Shown piece by piece: positions 1 to 9,507 of a stretch of 64,000 nt of DNA. Positions within the stretch are counted from its first letter, which is position 1; each line of letters starts with the position of its first letter. The notes beneath the pieces were generated by a model. It saw only the letters and a list, made by a program, of their open reading frames with translations. It did not search any database and had not been told where the DNA came from. The DNA is from Psychrobacter sp. JB385. GTDB lineage: Bacteria; Pseudomonadota; Gammaproteobacteria; Pseudomonadales; Moraxellaceae. The stretch lies in contig NZ_FUKN01000013.1 of assembly GCF_900163785.1 (NCBI RefSeq), forward strand, positions 248,001-312,000, written 5' to 3'. Position numbers and translations under genes: made by a program.

Positions 1-90
1 AATAATAAAAGCGCAGTCAAAAACTTGATAAGTAAGTATGGCTAAATTGCAAAAGATTATATAGGTATCATCTATCACTAAGTGAGTATT

Positions 91-861
91 ATGACTGTTT
101 CTACACCTGATAGCTCCACACCTAGTTATAAGGAAAATGGTTCAGCGCAACTATTGCGTTTTCCGGTCATTTGTATTGACGGCCCAAGTGGCGCAGGTAA
201 AGGCACAGTAACGTGGCGTTTGGCCCAAGCTTTGAATTATCAGTTGCTTGATTCAGGTGCGTTATATCGTATTGTAGGTCTGAAAGCATTTGAAGCAGGT
301 TTGATTACCGAAGATGCCAGCAACGTAATTGATGAGGCGGCTGTATTAGCGTTGACACAGAATTTAGAGATATCTTTTGTACCGAATAATGAGTCAGGCC
401 GTGTCGATATTATCGTCAATGGTGAGGCAGTGGGTGAGCAAGTTCGTAACGAAACAGTCGGCGGTTATGCCTCACAAATAGCAGTATTTCCAGAAGTTCG
501 ACAAGCATTGCTTAAACTTCAAAAAGACATGGCAACCCGTTCAGGGTTGGTCGCTGATGGTCGCGACATGGGCACAGTGGTATTTCCGGACGCTGACGTA
601 AAAATATTTTTGACGGCAAGTGCTGAAGCGCGTGCTGATCGCCGTGTGACGCAGTTATTGGCAGCTGGTCAAGAAGCGGATTTTGAAGCGATTTTAACGA
701 CTATCAAGGCTCGTGATGAACGTGACGAAAATCGCGCAACGGCACCATCCAAGCCTGCAGAAGATGCTTTGTTGCTGGATAGCTCAATACTAGATGCTAA
801 TGCCGTCTATGAGCAAGTGAAACAACATTGTCAGGATCAAGGCATTTGTTTTAATAGTTAA
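91..861 (+). CDS. cmk: Cytidylate kinase
   Basis: Phosphorylates CMP and dCMP with ATP in the cytoplasm for nucleotide recycling. The Walker A loop GPSGAGKG is at residues 31-38, the LDSGALYR substrate segment follows near residue 53, and the Arg-rich lid (RDERDENR) is in the last quarter. The ATG at 91 is preferred over an in-frame GTG at 82 because the purine-rich AGTGAG lies 5-10 bases before it. The protein is 256 residues, slightly longer than the usual 220-230 because of about 25 extra N-terminal residues. It sits upstream of rpsA in the order known from many gammaproteobacteria. Confidence 0.96.
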   Translation: MTVSTPDSSTPSYKENGSAQLLRFPVICIDGPSGAGKGTVTWRLAQALNYQLLDSGALYRIVGLKAFEAGLITEDASNVIDEAAVLALTQNLEISFVPNNESGRVDIIVNGEAVGEQVRNETVGGYASQIAVFPEVRQALLKLQKDMATRSGLVADGRDMGTVVFPDADVKIFLTASAEARADRRVTQLLAAGQEADFEAILTTIKARDERDENRATAPSKPAEDALLLDSSILDANAVYEQVKQHCQDQGICFNS

Positions 862-889
862 TAAAAACAACATATTAAGTACTAAAAAT

Positions 890-918
890 TTCACTATAAG
901 CTTTAACTTTAGTATAAA
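890..918 (+). promoter_or_regulatory. Candidate rpsA promoter
   Basis: TTCACT at 890-895 and TATAAA at 913-918 are separated by 17 bases, a reasonable sigma-70 match. It would leave a leader of about 230 bases before rpsA, where S1 autoregulation could act by analogy with E. coli. This rests on sequence match only. Confidence 0.35.
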
Positions 919-1155
919 ATTGTACGAATAGTAATCTTAATAAAGTGGCTAAATCATCTAACTGTTAAGTAAGCTTTAAAGAATGAGTGTTAAAGACAGT
1001 TGTTGTTAATGAGTTCCTAAAGCTATTTGCTTATTATCAACAAACGTTTTTTTATATGACTACATAAGATATAAAACCAGTATTCTCGTTTTATGCTGTC
1101 ATAAATTTGATCCGTACTGTGCTGGACAGGATACGGCTATACAAAGGTAGAAATA

Positions 1156-2844
1156 ATGGAATCATTTGCTGAACTATTTGAAGCGAGCATTGAAGAACAG
1201 GGTCTGGATATCGAGCGTGGCTCGGTTATTACAGGTACTGTTGTGGCCATCGACAGTGATTGGATCACAGTAGATACTGGTCTTAAATCTGAAGGTATCG
1301 TCGCTCGTGAAGAGTTTTTAAGCGAAGAAGGCGAACTTGAAGTTGAAGTTGGCGATAGCGTTGATGTTGTGGTTGAAGCGGTTGATAATGGTATGGGTCA
1401 AACCTTACTATCACGCGAAAAAGCCAAACGTGTTGAAACGTGGAATGTCCTTGAAAAAATCTATGACAACGATGAGATCGTAAAAGGTATCATTTCTAGC
1501 AAAGTAAAAGGTGGTTTTACTGTAGACGTGGGTTCAGTACGCGCGTTCTTACCAGGCTCGTTGGTAGATGTACGTCCTATTCGTGATACGACGCATCTTG
1601 AAGGCAAAGAGCTAGAATTTAAAGTTATCAAACTTGATCAAAAACGCAACAACGTTGTTGTTAGCCGTCGCGCAGTTATGGAAGCTGAGAATTCAGCTGA
1701 GCGTGAAGAGCTATTGAACAAGCTTGAAGAAGGTATCGAGATCGAAGGTATCGTTAAGAACCTAACTGATTACGGTGCGTTCGTTGATCTTGGCGGTATT
1801 GATGGTCTATTGCACATCACTGACATGGCATGGCGCCGTATCAAGCATCCATCTGAAGTGGTAGAAGTTGGTCAAGACCTAAAGGTTAAAGTATTGAAGT
1901 TTGACCGTGAGCGCAACCGCGTAAGCCTAGGTCTAAAACAACTTGGTACTGATCCTTGGGATAACGTTGGCGGTACATACCCAGTTGGTAGTGTTGTAAA
2001 AGCGCGCGTAACCAACCTAACTGATTATGGTTGTTTTGCTGAGATTTCTGAAGGTATCGAAGGTCTAGTACACGTATCAGAAATGGATCATACCAACAAA
2101 AACATTCACCCATCTAAAGTAGTTCAAGTGGGCGATGAAGTTGAAGTAATGATTCTTGATATCGATGAAGAGCGTCGTCGTATCAGCCTAGGTATCAAAC
2201 AAACTCTAGCTAACCCATGGGATGAGTTTGATAAGAAACATGAGCGCGGTGACAAAATCACTGGTACGATCAAATCAATCACTGACTTCGGTATCTTTAT
2301 CGGTCTAGACGGTGGTATTGATGGTCTGGTTCATCTGTCTGATATCTCTTGGAACGAAACTGGCGAAGACGCTATCCGTAACTACAACAAAGGCGACACT
2401 GTAGAAGCGATGGTATTGTCTGTAGATGCAGAAGCTAACCGTATTAGCCTTGGCGTGAAGCAGTTAAGCTCTGATCCATTCAACGAATACCTAGTCAACA
2501 ATGACCGTGGTGCTATCGTTAATGGTAAAGTAAAAGAAGTAGACGCTAAAGGTGCTACTATCGAACTTGCTGACGAAGTTGAAGCTTATCTACGTGCTTC
2601 TGAAATTCAGCGTGACCGCGTTGAAGATGCAACTAAGCATCTATCTGTTGGTGATGACGTTGAAGCGAAGATCATTAGTGTTGATCGTAAAACACGCAAC
2701 ATCAACTTGTCTATCAAAGCGAAAGACGAAGCTGAAGAGCGTCAAGCGATTAAAGATCTTGGTAGCACTAGCGCAGCTGCTGCTCCAGGTTCTGAAGCAC
2801 AACCAAAAACAATTGGTGACTTGATCAAAGAGCAAATGCAATAA
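1156..2844 (+). CDS. rpsA: 30S ribosomal protein S1
   Basis: Binds mRNA at the small ribosomal subunit and helps initiation on weak or structured leaders. The 562 residues contain six S1 (OB-fold) repeats starting near residues 22, 105, 193, 277, 364 and 450. The third to fifth are the most alike (for example [19 protein letters not shown] and [20 protein letters not shown]). An AAAGG ribosome site lies 10 bases before the ATG. Length and repeat number match the family. A strong terminator follows, so ihfB downstream probably has its own promoter. Confidence 0.98.
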   Translation: MESFAELFEASIEEQGLDIERGSVITGTVVAIDSDWITVDTGLKSEGIVAREEFLSEEGELEVEVGDSVDVVVEAVDNGMGQTLLSREKAKRVETWNVLEKIYDNDEIVKGIISSKVKGGFTVDVGSVRAFLPGSLVDVRPIRDTTHLEGKELEFKVIKLDQKRNNVVVSRRAVMEAENSAEREELLNKLEEGIEIEGIVKNLTDYGAFVDLGGIDGLLHITDMAWRRIKHPSEVVEVGQDLKVKVLKFDRERNRVSLGLKQLGTDPWDNVGGTYPVGSVVKARVTNLTDYGCFAEISEGIEGLVHVSEMDHTNKNIHPSKVVQVGDEVEVMILDIDEERRRISLGIKQTLANPWDEFDKKHERGDKITGTIKSITDFGIFIGLDGGIDGLVHLSDISWNETGEDAIRNYNKGDTVEAMVLSVDAEANRISLGVKQLSSDPFNEYLVNNDRGAIVNGKVKEVDAKGATIELADEVEAYLRASEIQRDRVEDATKHLSVGDDVEAKIISVDRKTRNINLSIKAKDEAEERQAIKDLGSTSAAAAPGSEAQPKTIGDLIKEQMQ

Positions 2845-2872
2845 GCTACAAATTGCTAACATAAAAGTATGA

Positions 2873-2904
2873 TAAAAAAAAGCGACTCCGGTCGCTTTTT
2901 TTTA
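2873..2904 (+). terminator. rpsA terminator
   Basis: Six-base-pair stem AGCGAC/GTCGCT with a TCCG loop, followed by nine T residues. It is a compact, convincing intrinsic terminator just after rpsA. Confidence 0.9.
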
Positions 2905-3188
2905 TAAGTAAACTTTGGGTTTGCTATTTCTTGATAAGGTTTTTGCTTAAAGAGGCAAACTCTTGTTTTCATTTACTATAATATCCGCTATCATTTGCAA
3001 CATTGAGTAAAGATATACAAATCATGGCTTACTTAGGCTCATAATAGTGGCATGATCTATAGATTTCTACCATAATCGATGCGATGATAAGAGTAATTTT
3101 TTAAACAGTGTTATTATAAAATATTACTTGGAAGCAACAGTCTAAGCTAAAATCGTCTTATCCATTAATCAACAAGGCAAGCGTAATA
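2905..3188 (+). other. Intergenic region before ihfB
   Basis: AT-rich, with no open frame worth calling. A TATAAT at 2977-2982 is a possible -10 box for ihfB, but no good -35 box is at the usual distance. Nothing else was recognised. Confidence 0.4.
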
Positions 3189-3494
3189 ATGCAGCAAGCA
3201 ATCAACAAGTCCGAATTTATTAGTAATTTGAGTGCAAACTGTGACACGATGACTGATACAGTGGTCGATGACGCAGTACGTGAAATATTGAATCTGATGA
3301 CCCATACTTTGTCAAATGACGGTCGGGTAGAAGTTCGTGGATTTGGCAGTTTTTGTCTTCACCACCGCCGTGCTCGTATGGGGCGTAATCCTAAGACAGG
3401 AGAAAGCGTACCAGTACCTGCAAAGGCTATTCCACACTTTAAGCCAGGTAAAGCATTACGTGAAGCAGTCAACGACAAAGTTGCAAATGGTTAA
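3189..3494 (+). CDS. ihfB: Integration host factor subunit beta
   Basis: DNA-bending protein that pairs with IHF-alpha and shapes promoters, recombination sites and the nucleoid. It is 101 residues long. The DNA-arm signature GRNPKTGE followed by PHFKPGK near residues 73-92 marks the HU/IHF family. Its place directly after rpsA is the conserved location of ihfB, which separates it from the HU gene at 23.3 kb. IhfA is not in this window. Confidence 0.95.
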   Translation: MQQAINKSEFISNLSANCDTMTDTVVDDAVREILNLMTHTLSNDGRVEVRGFGSFCLHHRRARMGRNPKTGESVPVPAKAIPHFKPGKALREAVNDKVANG

Positions 3495-3610
3495 TCATCA
3501 TCATAGAATTTAACTGAATAAAAACTCTCGATGAGACAATAAGCTAGGAAATTTTACTAGCATAGGATTTTCAGAATATTAACGATATTCCAAACTGAGG
3601 TATGTATCTC

Positions 3611-4018
3611 ATGCGATTTTTACTCTTTGTCCTATTATTTTTAAGTTTTGCTTATGCACTTGGTCTGGTATTGGCAAACAATACCGAGATTGGCGTAAAC
3701 TTACTATTTTCGCAAGCACCTACAATGAATCTAGGATTATTATTAATCCTTTGTCTTATACTTGGTGTCGTCATTGGCATCTTGTTGGCTTTACTTATTT
3801 TCCGTGTCCTACAAAATAAATGGGAAATATCACGTTTGCAAAAAGCAAATGCAAACTTGCAGGAACAACTGACTCAAGCCAATATTGTGATTGATCGTCA
3901 AGCAAACTCACCAACAGTAGAAGATGCTGTCTATGGTTCTACCACAACTGGCATGCAAGACACGACAACAACGACTGCAGCCAAAGAGCCTATTCTTACC
4001 AAGCATAAGCGAGATTAA
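3611..4018 (+). CDS. lapA: LapA-domain inner-membrane protein (DUF1049)
   Basis: Small inner-membrane protein. Two hydrophobic segments (about residues 2-22 and 38-65) are followed by a cytoplasmic coiled-coil stretch and a Thr-rich tail. In E. coli, LapA works with LapB in controlling lipopolysaccharide synthesis; here lapB does not follow and pyrF comes next. An in-frame ATG at 3602 is only one base after the CTGAGG ribosome site, so the ATG at 3611, ten bases after it, is preferred. That gives 135 residues. Function is inferred from family and position. Confidence 0.8.
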   Translation: MRFLLFVLLFLSFAYALGLVLANNTEIGVNLLFSQAPTMNLGLLLILCLILGVVIGILLALLIFRVLQNKWEISRLQKANANLQEQLTQANIVIDRQANSPTVEDAVYGSTTTGMQDTTTTTAAKEPILTKHKRD

Positions 4019-4098
4019 TTTGGTGAGTAGGAGGTTTATGATTAAACCTGAACCCTATGTATGGTGTTTTAATAATTTAATATAGATATGGCAAAACC

Positions 4099-4797
4099 AT
4101 GAATAATGTAACTCAGTCTCCCATCATAGTTGCTTTAGACAATATGAGTATGGCGGCATCCTTAACGTTAGCAGATCAGTTAGACCCAGCACTGTGTCGA
4201 TTAAAAGTAGGTAAAGAGCTTTTTACTCGCTGTGGTCCGAGCATCGTTCAAGCCTTACATCAGCGTGACTTTGATGTATTTTTGGATCTAAAATTTCATG
4301 ATATCCCTAACACGACTGCACAAGCCGTTCTTGCTGCTGCTGATTTGGGAGTCTGGATGGTGAATGTGCATGCAAGTGCAGGGTTAGAGGCGATGTCATT
4401 ATCCAAACAGCGCTTACTTGATGGCAATTTTGAGACATTGCTTATTGCCGTTACGGTATTAACGTCAATGGACAAAGTAGCGCTGTCACAAACTGGTATC
4501 GTTGCAGAATTGGATGAGCACGTCAGCCGATTGGCGCAATTGACTAAGCAAGCGGGTCTTGATGGGGTGGTTTGTTCGGCACAGGAAGCCAAAGCACTCA
4601 AAGCGCTATGCGGTCATGACTTTAAATTGGTAACTCCAGGTATTCGTTTGCCAGAAGATAATGCTGATGATCAAAAGCGTATTTGTACGCCAAAGCAAGC
4701 GCTCAATGATGGTTCTGACTACTTGGTTATTGGTCGTTCAATCACGCAGGCACCAGACCCTGCTGCCAAACTGCAAAAAATATTGCAAAGTATTTGA
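4099..4797 (+). CDS. pyrF: Orotidine 5'-phosphate decarboxylase
   Basis: Last step of de novo UMP synthesis: decarboxylates OMP in the cytoplasm. The catalytic motif [10 protein letters not shown] begins at residue 63, with Lys65 and Asp68 as the charged pair. The phosphate-binding TPGIR and the VIGRSIT segment near the end are present. At 232 residues the length is normal. It is the last gene of the cmk-rpsA-ihfB-lapA-pyrF series and is followed by a terminator. Confidence 0.97.
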   Translation: MNNVTQSPIIVALDNMSMAASLTLADQLDPALCRLKVGKELFTRCGPSIVQALHQRDFDVFLDLKFHDIPNTTAQAVLAAADLGVWMVNVHASAGLEAMSLSKQRLLDGNFETLLIAVTVLTSMDKVALSQTGIVAELDEHVSRLAQLTKQAGLDGVVCSAQEAKALKALCGHDFKLVTPGIRLPEDNADDQKRICTPKQALNDGSDYLVIGRSITQAPDPAAKLQKILQSI

Positions 4798-4867
4798 AAG
4801 TCAGTCTGAGCGCCTAACGTAATAACCAGCAACGAGCAGATTTAGTATTGTATCTCGAAAAAATCAT

Positions 4868-4899
4868 AAAAAAGACAGCTTATTACGCTGTCTTTTTTA
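4868..4899 (+). terminator. pyrF terminator
   Basis: Nine-base-pair stem AAAGACAGC/GCTGTCTTT with a short loop and a T run, 70 bases after the pyrF stop. Confidence 0.88.
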
Positions 4900-5066
4900 C
4901 TTTTTGTAGAGATGAAAAAAGGTGCTACACTGTTTGAAATTGTGCTCTTGTCATACCTAAAACTGTGCTTGATTGGTATGACAGTGACTCAATTTGTTCT
5001 CAGCAACTTTGATTTTGTTTATCACTCGAGTTTTTAAAATAGCATCATAAAATAATACTGGAAAAT

Positions 5067-5864
5067 ATGAAATTACAGATCTTAAGCGACTTACATATCG
5101 ATAGCTATGCCCGTCAGTCGCATCCTATAGGACATATCCCTAAGACAGATGCAGACGTGGTGTTAGTGGCAGGAGATACTGCCAATAGTGACAGCGGAAT
5201 GCCTTGGCTACAAGAGCAGGCAGCGCGTCTACAAGTGCCTTTGATTACCATTGCAGGCAATCACGAATACTTCAATGAGAATGTGCTCGATTTTGATGAG
5301 AAGCTGGCTACTTGGGATAATTATAATAATGAGTCAATGCAAGGGGTAAAGATACTACAGTGTCAACATATTGATATTGATGACGTACGAATTCTAGGAT
5401 GTACGTTATGGACAGATTATCAATATAAAGCCAATGAGGAGACCATGGAAAAGGCCAAGCACTTTATGCGTGACTACAAGCAAATATACGCAGGCACCGA
5501 GCTATTTTCACCTGAGGTATCAATACAAATTCATGCTAAGCAGCGCCAATGGCTTCAGCAAGCTTTGATAACAGCAAAAGAGCTGGGCAAAAAAACCATC
5601 GTGATGAGCCATCATAGTGTAAGCCCGCTATCAGTCTCTGAGAAATATGCGAGCCTACCGAGTAATGCTGCTTTTGTCAGTGATTTTTCTGAATGGATGC
5701 ATAAAGATTGGGCGCCAATGCTTTGGGTACATGGTCACACTCATGAAGCCTTTGATTACCGTATCGGTAATACGCGTGTGATCGTTAATCCGCGTGCCTA
5801 TCCTAATGAAGTCAGCAGTACGGCTTTGGCATTTTCATGGGATAAAGTGATTCATATTGACTAG
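5067..5864 (+). CDS. Calcineurin-like metallophosphoesterase
   Basis: Metal-dependent phosphoesterase of unknown substrate. All motifs of the fold are seen in order: D8-x-H10 (SDLHID), AGDT near residue 36, GNHEY near 67, the SHHSV histidine pair, and GHTHE near the C-terminus. No signal peptide, so cytoplasmic. The gene stands alone between a terminator and a histidine phosphatase. A nucleotide or phosphoprotein substrate is possible but cannot be read from sequence. Confidence 0.85.
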   Translation: MKLQILSDLHIDSYARQSHPIGHIPKTDADVVLVAGDTANSDSGMPWLQEQAARLQVPLITIAGNHEYFNENVLDFDEKLATWDNYNNESMQGVKILQCQHIDIDDVRILGCTLWTDYQYKANEETMEKAKHFMRDYKQIYAGTELFSPEVSIQIHAKQRQWLQQALITAKELGKKTIVMSHHSVSPLSVSEKYASLPSNAAFVSDFSEWMHKDWAPMLWVHGHTHEAFDYRIGNTRVIVNPRAYPNEVSSTALAFSWDKVIHID

Positions 5865-6023
5865 TTTGGATATGCGGAGTTTAAATGTCTTGACGAACAA
5901 TACCATAAAACTTCTATGAATTACTTTTTTATCAAAAGCTTTTATTTTTATAGTGATCGCTTATATTACAATTGATCTTATATTTCATTCATTCGTATCC
6001 AAAAATCTGCTACGCTTATCAGT

Positions 6024-6860
6024 ATGAGTAAACATCAGAATAATCCCATATCTAAACTGTCTGCTGAGAAGCTTGCGAAGCATACTCCAAGTGCACCAGC
6101 GCCTTCACATCTGCCTGATAGCATGATCTCATCCGTCCGCCTATTGCCTGAAGGCGAGCGTCTGATTTTATTTACCAGACACTCGCTACGAGAGCGCTCT
6201 GATGGTAATGGTTTTGCCAGTTATCAATTACCACTGACTCCAAAAGGGCGTGTACTAGCAAAATCTTGGGGCCGGTGGTTGGCTGGGCATTTACCCTATT
6301 CACTTGATGTCGACAGCATCTCAAGTCCGATTGGTCGTTGTATTGATACGGCGCAGTTAATGCAAGAAGGGGCAGGGCTTAGGCGTGATATTGCGCATCA
6401 GTCATTACTGGTCGAGCCAGGTAGCTTAGTCACTGAACCTGACATTGCTACGCCTATATTTAAAGAAATTGGCGTCCTCAATTTTATCAACCGATTCTTG
6501 CAAGGAAATCTTGAAGGCACCAAAAATGCCTACCAAGGCGGTCTCGATATCCTATCACTTTTTTATCAGAATCAGCCGCAACATGGTCATTTGATGCTAG
6601 CTGTCAGTCATGACACTTTGCTGTCCGCGTTTTTGGCGGTTATGTTTGATGTGGTTGAGATCGATTGGAATGATTGGCCAAAGATGATGGAAGGGGTATT
6701 TTTGTGGTTTGATGATAAACCTTTTGAACAAGCAAATGCTCATTTTGTCTGGCGCGGCGAGGTATATGTTCGTCCAATAAGCGCTTTGTTGGACAGTTAC
6801 CGTGCAGCGGGTTTCCATGCCAGCACCTTATTGTTACCGCCAATCGCAACATCGAAGTAA
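6024..6860 (+). CDS. Histidine phosphatase family protein
   Basis: Member of the phosphoglycerate-mutase-like superfamily. The catalytic R52-H53 occurs as TRHSLRE instead of the usual RHG, an Arg-rich segment follows, and the second catalytic His lies in AVSHDT near residue 195. Residues 1-40 look like a flexible polar extension. At 278 residues it is longer than SixA-type members. Substrate unknown. The gene is convergent with rpsT. Confidence 0.78.
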   Translation: MSKHQNNPISKLSAEKLAKHTPSAPAPSHLPDSMISSVRLLPEGERLILFTRHSLRERSDGNGFASYQLPLTPKGRVLAKSWGRWLAGHLPYSLDVDSISSPIGRCIDTAQLMQEGAGLRRDIAHQSLLVEPGSLVTEPDIATPIFKEIGVLNFINRFLQGNLEGTKNAYQGGLDILSLFYQNQPQHGHLMLAVSHDTLLSAFLAVMFDVVEIDWNDWPKMMEGVFLWFDDKPFEQANAHFVWRGEVYVRPISALLDSYRAAGFHASTLLLPPIATSK

Positions 6861-6917
6861 GGCCAATCTTAAAAAATTGCCCATATCAAATATCTAGCTT
6901 GTATATCACACAGACAT

Positions 6918-6960
6918 AAAAAAACCTTGCCCCAGTATTAGAACCAGTAACAAGGTTTTA
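6918..6960 (-). terminator. rpsT terminator
   Basis: AAAACCTTG/CAAGGTTTT inverted repeat (6921-6929 and 6951-6959) lying between two convergent genes. Read on the minus strand it ends in a T run, suiting rpsT. The loop is long (21 bases). Confidence 0.65.
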
Positions 6961-7005
6961 GTCAATGCGCGATGATCACGCAATGCGGTCTAAACAGTAC
7001 AAATC

Positions 7006-7272
7006 TTAAGCTTGTAGGCCTTTGATTGTTTTGTTTAGGCGGCTCTTACGACGAGCAGCTTTATTCTTATGAATAATACCTTTGTCAGCCATACGATCAA
7101 GAACTGGTACCGCTTTTTTGTAAGCTTCGGTAGCCGCGTCATAATCTTTAGCTGCGATAGCCGCATCAACACGTTTTAAGTAAGTACGAACCATAGAGCG
7201 TTGTGACGCAGAGTTCTGACGACGTTTGGTGTTTTGACGGGCGCGTTTACGAGCTTGTGCAGTATTAGCCAC
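7006..7272 (-). CDS. rpsT: 30S ribosomal protein S20
   Basis: Binds 16S rRNA in the small subunit. The very basic 88-residue protein starts [12 protein letters not shown], typical of S20. The start is GTG at 7272, supported by AAGGAGA five bases upstream. A longer in-frame ATG at 7338 would add 22 residues foreign to the family. E. coli rpsT also uses a non-ATG start, which matters for its autoregulation. Confidence 0.96.
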   Translation of the reverse strand: MANTAQARKRARQNTKRRQNSASQRSMVRTYLKRVDAAIAAKDYDAATEAYKKAVPVLDRMADKGIIHKNKAARRKSRLNKTIKGLQA

Positions 7273-7865
7273 GCGTATCTCCTTGATAAAGACAGATAAA
7301 ATATGAATGTTGATTGCAATAATGGGTTTAACAATCATTGGTGACGAGCAGCCGTCTCGTCAAACATGATGTCGATGTCTGATATCAGAGTATCTAATAT
7401 CAATAGATCATCGCAAGCGCCAGAACTGTTTGGAATAATTAAACAGCGTTGACGTGTAAAGCCGGTTATCTTATCAAATTATTGCGCTTAGGACAATATA
7501 TTTGATGATTAATGCTCAAAGAAGTTGTGATAACCCTTGGACTGCCGGCTCTTTCACCTTCTGATGAATGGATACAGTCAGTTTATCTGTTTAAAAAAAT
7601 TATCATCAATTGAAGTAACCGAATGAAGTTGATTGAGTTATTTCTATTTATTGAGCATTATACTGCACTTAAATAGTAAAAATGATTCGAAATTGCTAGG
7701 GGTATGCCAAGAGAGTCAGCTATAGCAGACAAAATCTCTTACAATAAACTCTACAGAATAACGTCAATGGTTGTGTAATTTAGGTATGATACTAAAAAGA
7801 AGCGCTTTTCAAAATTGCGCTTTTTATTATAAGAAATTTTCCAACCGTATATAAGTGGATAGGAT
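7273..7865. other. Long intergenic region, possible unannotated RNA
   Basis: About 590 bases without a convincing protein gene, in a window where gaps are usually under 200. It must hold the rpsT promoter. A nested pairing (AGCCGG 7460-7465 with CCGGCT 7545-7550, GTTATC 7465-7470 with GATAAC 7529-7534) and a terminator-like hairpin at 7796-7827 suggest a transcript. A 24-codon frame (7704-7778) is preceded by AGGGG, but only one base before its ATG. Confidence 0.4.
7796..7827 (+). terminator. Terminator-like hairpin without an upstream gene
   Basis: AAGCGC (7800-7805) pairs with GCGCTT (7817-7822), followed by TTTATT. It reads as a plus-strand terminator, yet the nearest upstream plus-strand gene ends at 6860, beyond rpsT. 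Confidence 0.5.
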
Positions 7866-8567
7866 ATGCAGCGAAAAGCAATTGTAATTGGTGCGACAGG
7901 ATTGGTAGGTCAACATCTTGTTAAGCAACTGAGTGAGCTTTATGACACATTAATTGTGATTGCAAGGCGCCCACCACGCTATATCAATACCAGCATGCGC
8001 TTTTATCAGGTCAATGATTTTGATAATTTGGCTGAAATATTTTCAAGCGTTGGTGTTGATAAAAAAACAGATGCATTTAGTTGTCTTGGTACGACGAAAA
8101 AGCAAGCGGGTAGCAGTGAGGCTTTTAGAAAAATTGATCATGATTATAATGTGAATTTTGCCAAACTTTGTCAAGATAAGGGCGTTGAAAACTTTTTTTT
8201 ATTGTCTTCAATGAACGCAGATATTCACAGTCGTTTTTTATATAATCGAGTGAAGGCTGAGACTGAACAGTCCATTCTGGCTTTAAATTTTACGCAAACT
8301 GTTATTTTTCGTCCCTCGCTATTGCTTGGTAAACACAAAGGTCGTCCTCTTGAAAGCATGGGTCAAAAAGCCTTTAAACTCATCTCACCTTTGGTGTCAG
8401 AATCTATGCCATTGCATCCTATCTCTGCTAAGCGCGTTGCTAGTGCCATGGCAATGAGCGCCCATGATATTTATGAACGTAGTAAATATCGCTCTGAGCC
8501 TAGAATCACTACAACCCGTATCATCGAAAATAAGCAGATGTTGTCGATGACAAGAGTGAAACAATAA
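7866..8567 (+). CDS. Atypical SDR / NAD(P)-binding oxidoreductase (TIP30-like)
   Basis: Rossmann-fold protein of 233 residues. The nucleotide-binding motif GATGLVG is at residues 9-15, preceded by a short beta strand. The SSM segment near residue 118 and the YNRVK (YxxxK) motif near 128 correspond to the SDR active site. It resembles HTATIP2/TIP30-like bacterial proteins of unknown substrate. No signal peptide. The upstream hairpin at 7796-7827 suggests independent transcription. Confidence 0.75.
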   Translation: MQRKAIVIGATGLVGQHLVKQLSELYDTLIVIARRPPRYINTSMRFYQVNDFDNLAEIFSSVGVDKKTDAFSCLGTTKKQAGSSEAFRKIDHDYNVNFAKLCQDKGVENFFLLSSMNADIHSRFLYNRVKAETEQSILALNFTQTVIFRPSLLLGKHKGRPLESMGQKAFKLISPLVSESMPLHPISAKRVASAMAMSAHDIYERSKYRSEPRITTTRIIENKQMLSMTRVKQ

Positions 8568-8689
8568 GTCATCAAGCACTGTCGGTAGGTAAGTAGTTTT
8601 AATGTGTTAAATAGCCTAAGCAAAACATAAGTAATCTAAGTTTGATAATGTTAATATTTTTATTTGAGCATTAAAAAGGGAGTTTGACC

Positions 8690-9223
8690 GTGTCAGAATC
8701 AATGAAGATGAGTATTGAAAATTTTGTGACTTGTGATCTATTAGATGCCAATCCTGAATCACAAGTCTGTCTACCCAATATTGAAGGCAAATCATTTCAT
8801 CAATTTGGCGGCAAGGACAAATTTTGCGGTGAAATTGTGACGGTAAAGTGCTTTGAAGACAACAGCTATGTTAAATCATTATTGAACAGTAATGGGAAAG
8901 ATAAAGACGGTAATGGAAAGGTGTTGGTTGTCGATGGCGGCGGCTCTATGCGTTGTGCACTTCTAGGTGACATGATTGCGCAGGCGGCTGTTGATAATGG
9001 CTGGGCTGGCGTGATTGTCTATGGCTGTGTCCGTGATGTTGATGATATGGCAAAAATGGACATCGGCGTGATGGCGCTTGGCTGTATTCCCCGTAAATCA
9101 ACTCGTCGTGACGAAGGACAGACGGATATCGAAATCAGTTTTGGTAATTTAACACTGAATTCAGGCATGTTTGTATACGCTGACAATAACGGTATCATTG
9201 CCAGTGATAAGCGCCTCATTTAA
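8690..9223 (+). CDS. rraA: RraA family protein (RNase E regulator / HMG aldolase-like)
   Basis: About 177 residues. The core VVDGGGSMRCALLGDMIAQ followed by GVIVYGCVRDV is the conserved RraA active-site-like region. In E. coli RraA binds and inhibits RNase E; relatives cleave 4-hydroxy-4-methyl-2-oxoglutarate, so either activity is possible. The start is a GTG at 8690, with AAGGGAG seven to ten bases before it. TTG at 8684 and ATG at 8702 are in-frame alternatives. A clear terminator follows. Confidence 0.87.
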   Translation: MSESMKMSIENFVTCDLLDANPESQVCLPNIEGKSFHQFGGKDKFCGEIVTVKCFEDNSYVKSLLNSNGKDKDGNGKVLVVDGGGSMRCALLGDMIAQAAVDNGWAGVIVYGCVRDVDDMAKMDIGVMALGCIPRKSTRRDEGQTDIEISFGNLTLNSGMFVYADNNGIIASDKRLI

Positions 9224-9263
9224 ATAGCAATATTTAAGCAGTAATCAATCAATATGCAGTCAT

Positions 9264-9298
9264 AAAAACCTCAGCTCATATGCGAACTGAGGTTTTTT
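9264..9298 (+). terminator. rraA terminator
   Basis: Eleven-base-pair stem AAAAACCTCAG/CTGAGGTTTTT with a 12-base loop and trailing T run. Confidence 0.88.
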
Positions 9299-9507
9299 GA
9301 TATGTGTGACACTTTTTGGACCGATATAAATTTTTTCTTCACCCTTCGATTTCTTCTAAAAAAATACGGAGCAATAATTTAGAGACCGTATATCTGGATA
9401 ATATTGAGCAAAATGACTAAGTGACAAACCGTTACGGCATAAGTTTTGGCAATTGCTTAAATATTCGTATAATAGCTATCTGACTCTTAACTTCGATCCT
9501 ATTTTTT

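Noticed and set aside
7704..7778. 24-codon small protein
   Set aside because: The AGGGG motif is only one base before the ATG, too close for efficient initiation, and the peptide has no recognisable features; kept only as part of the possible RNA.
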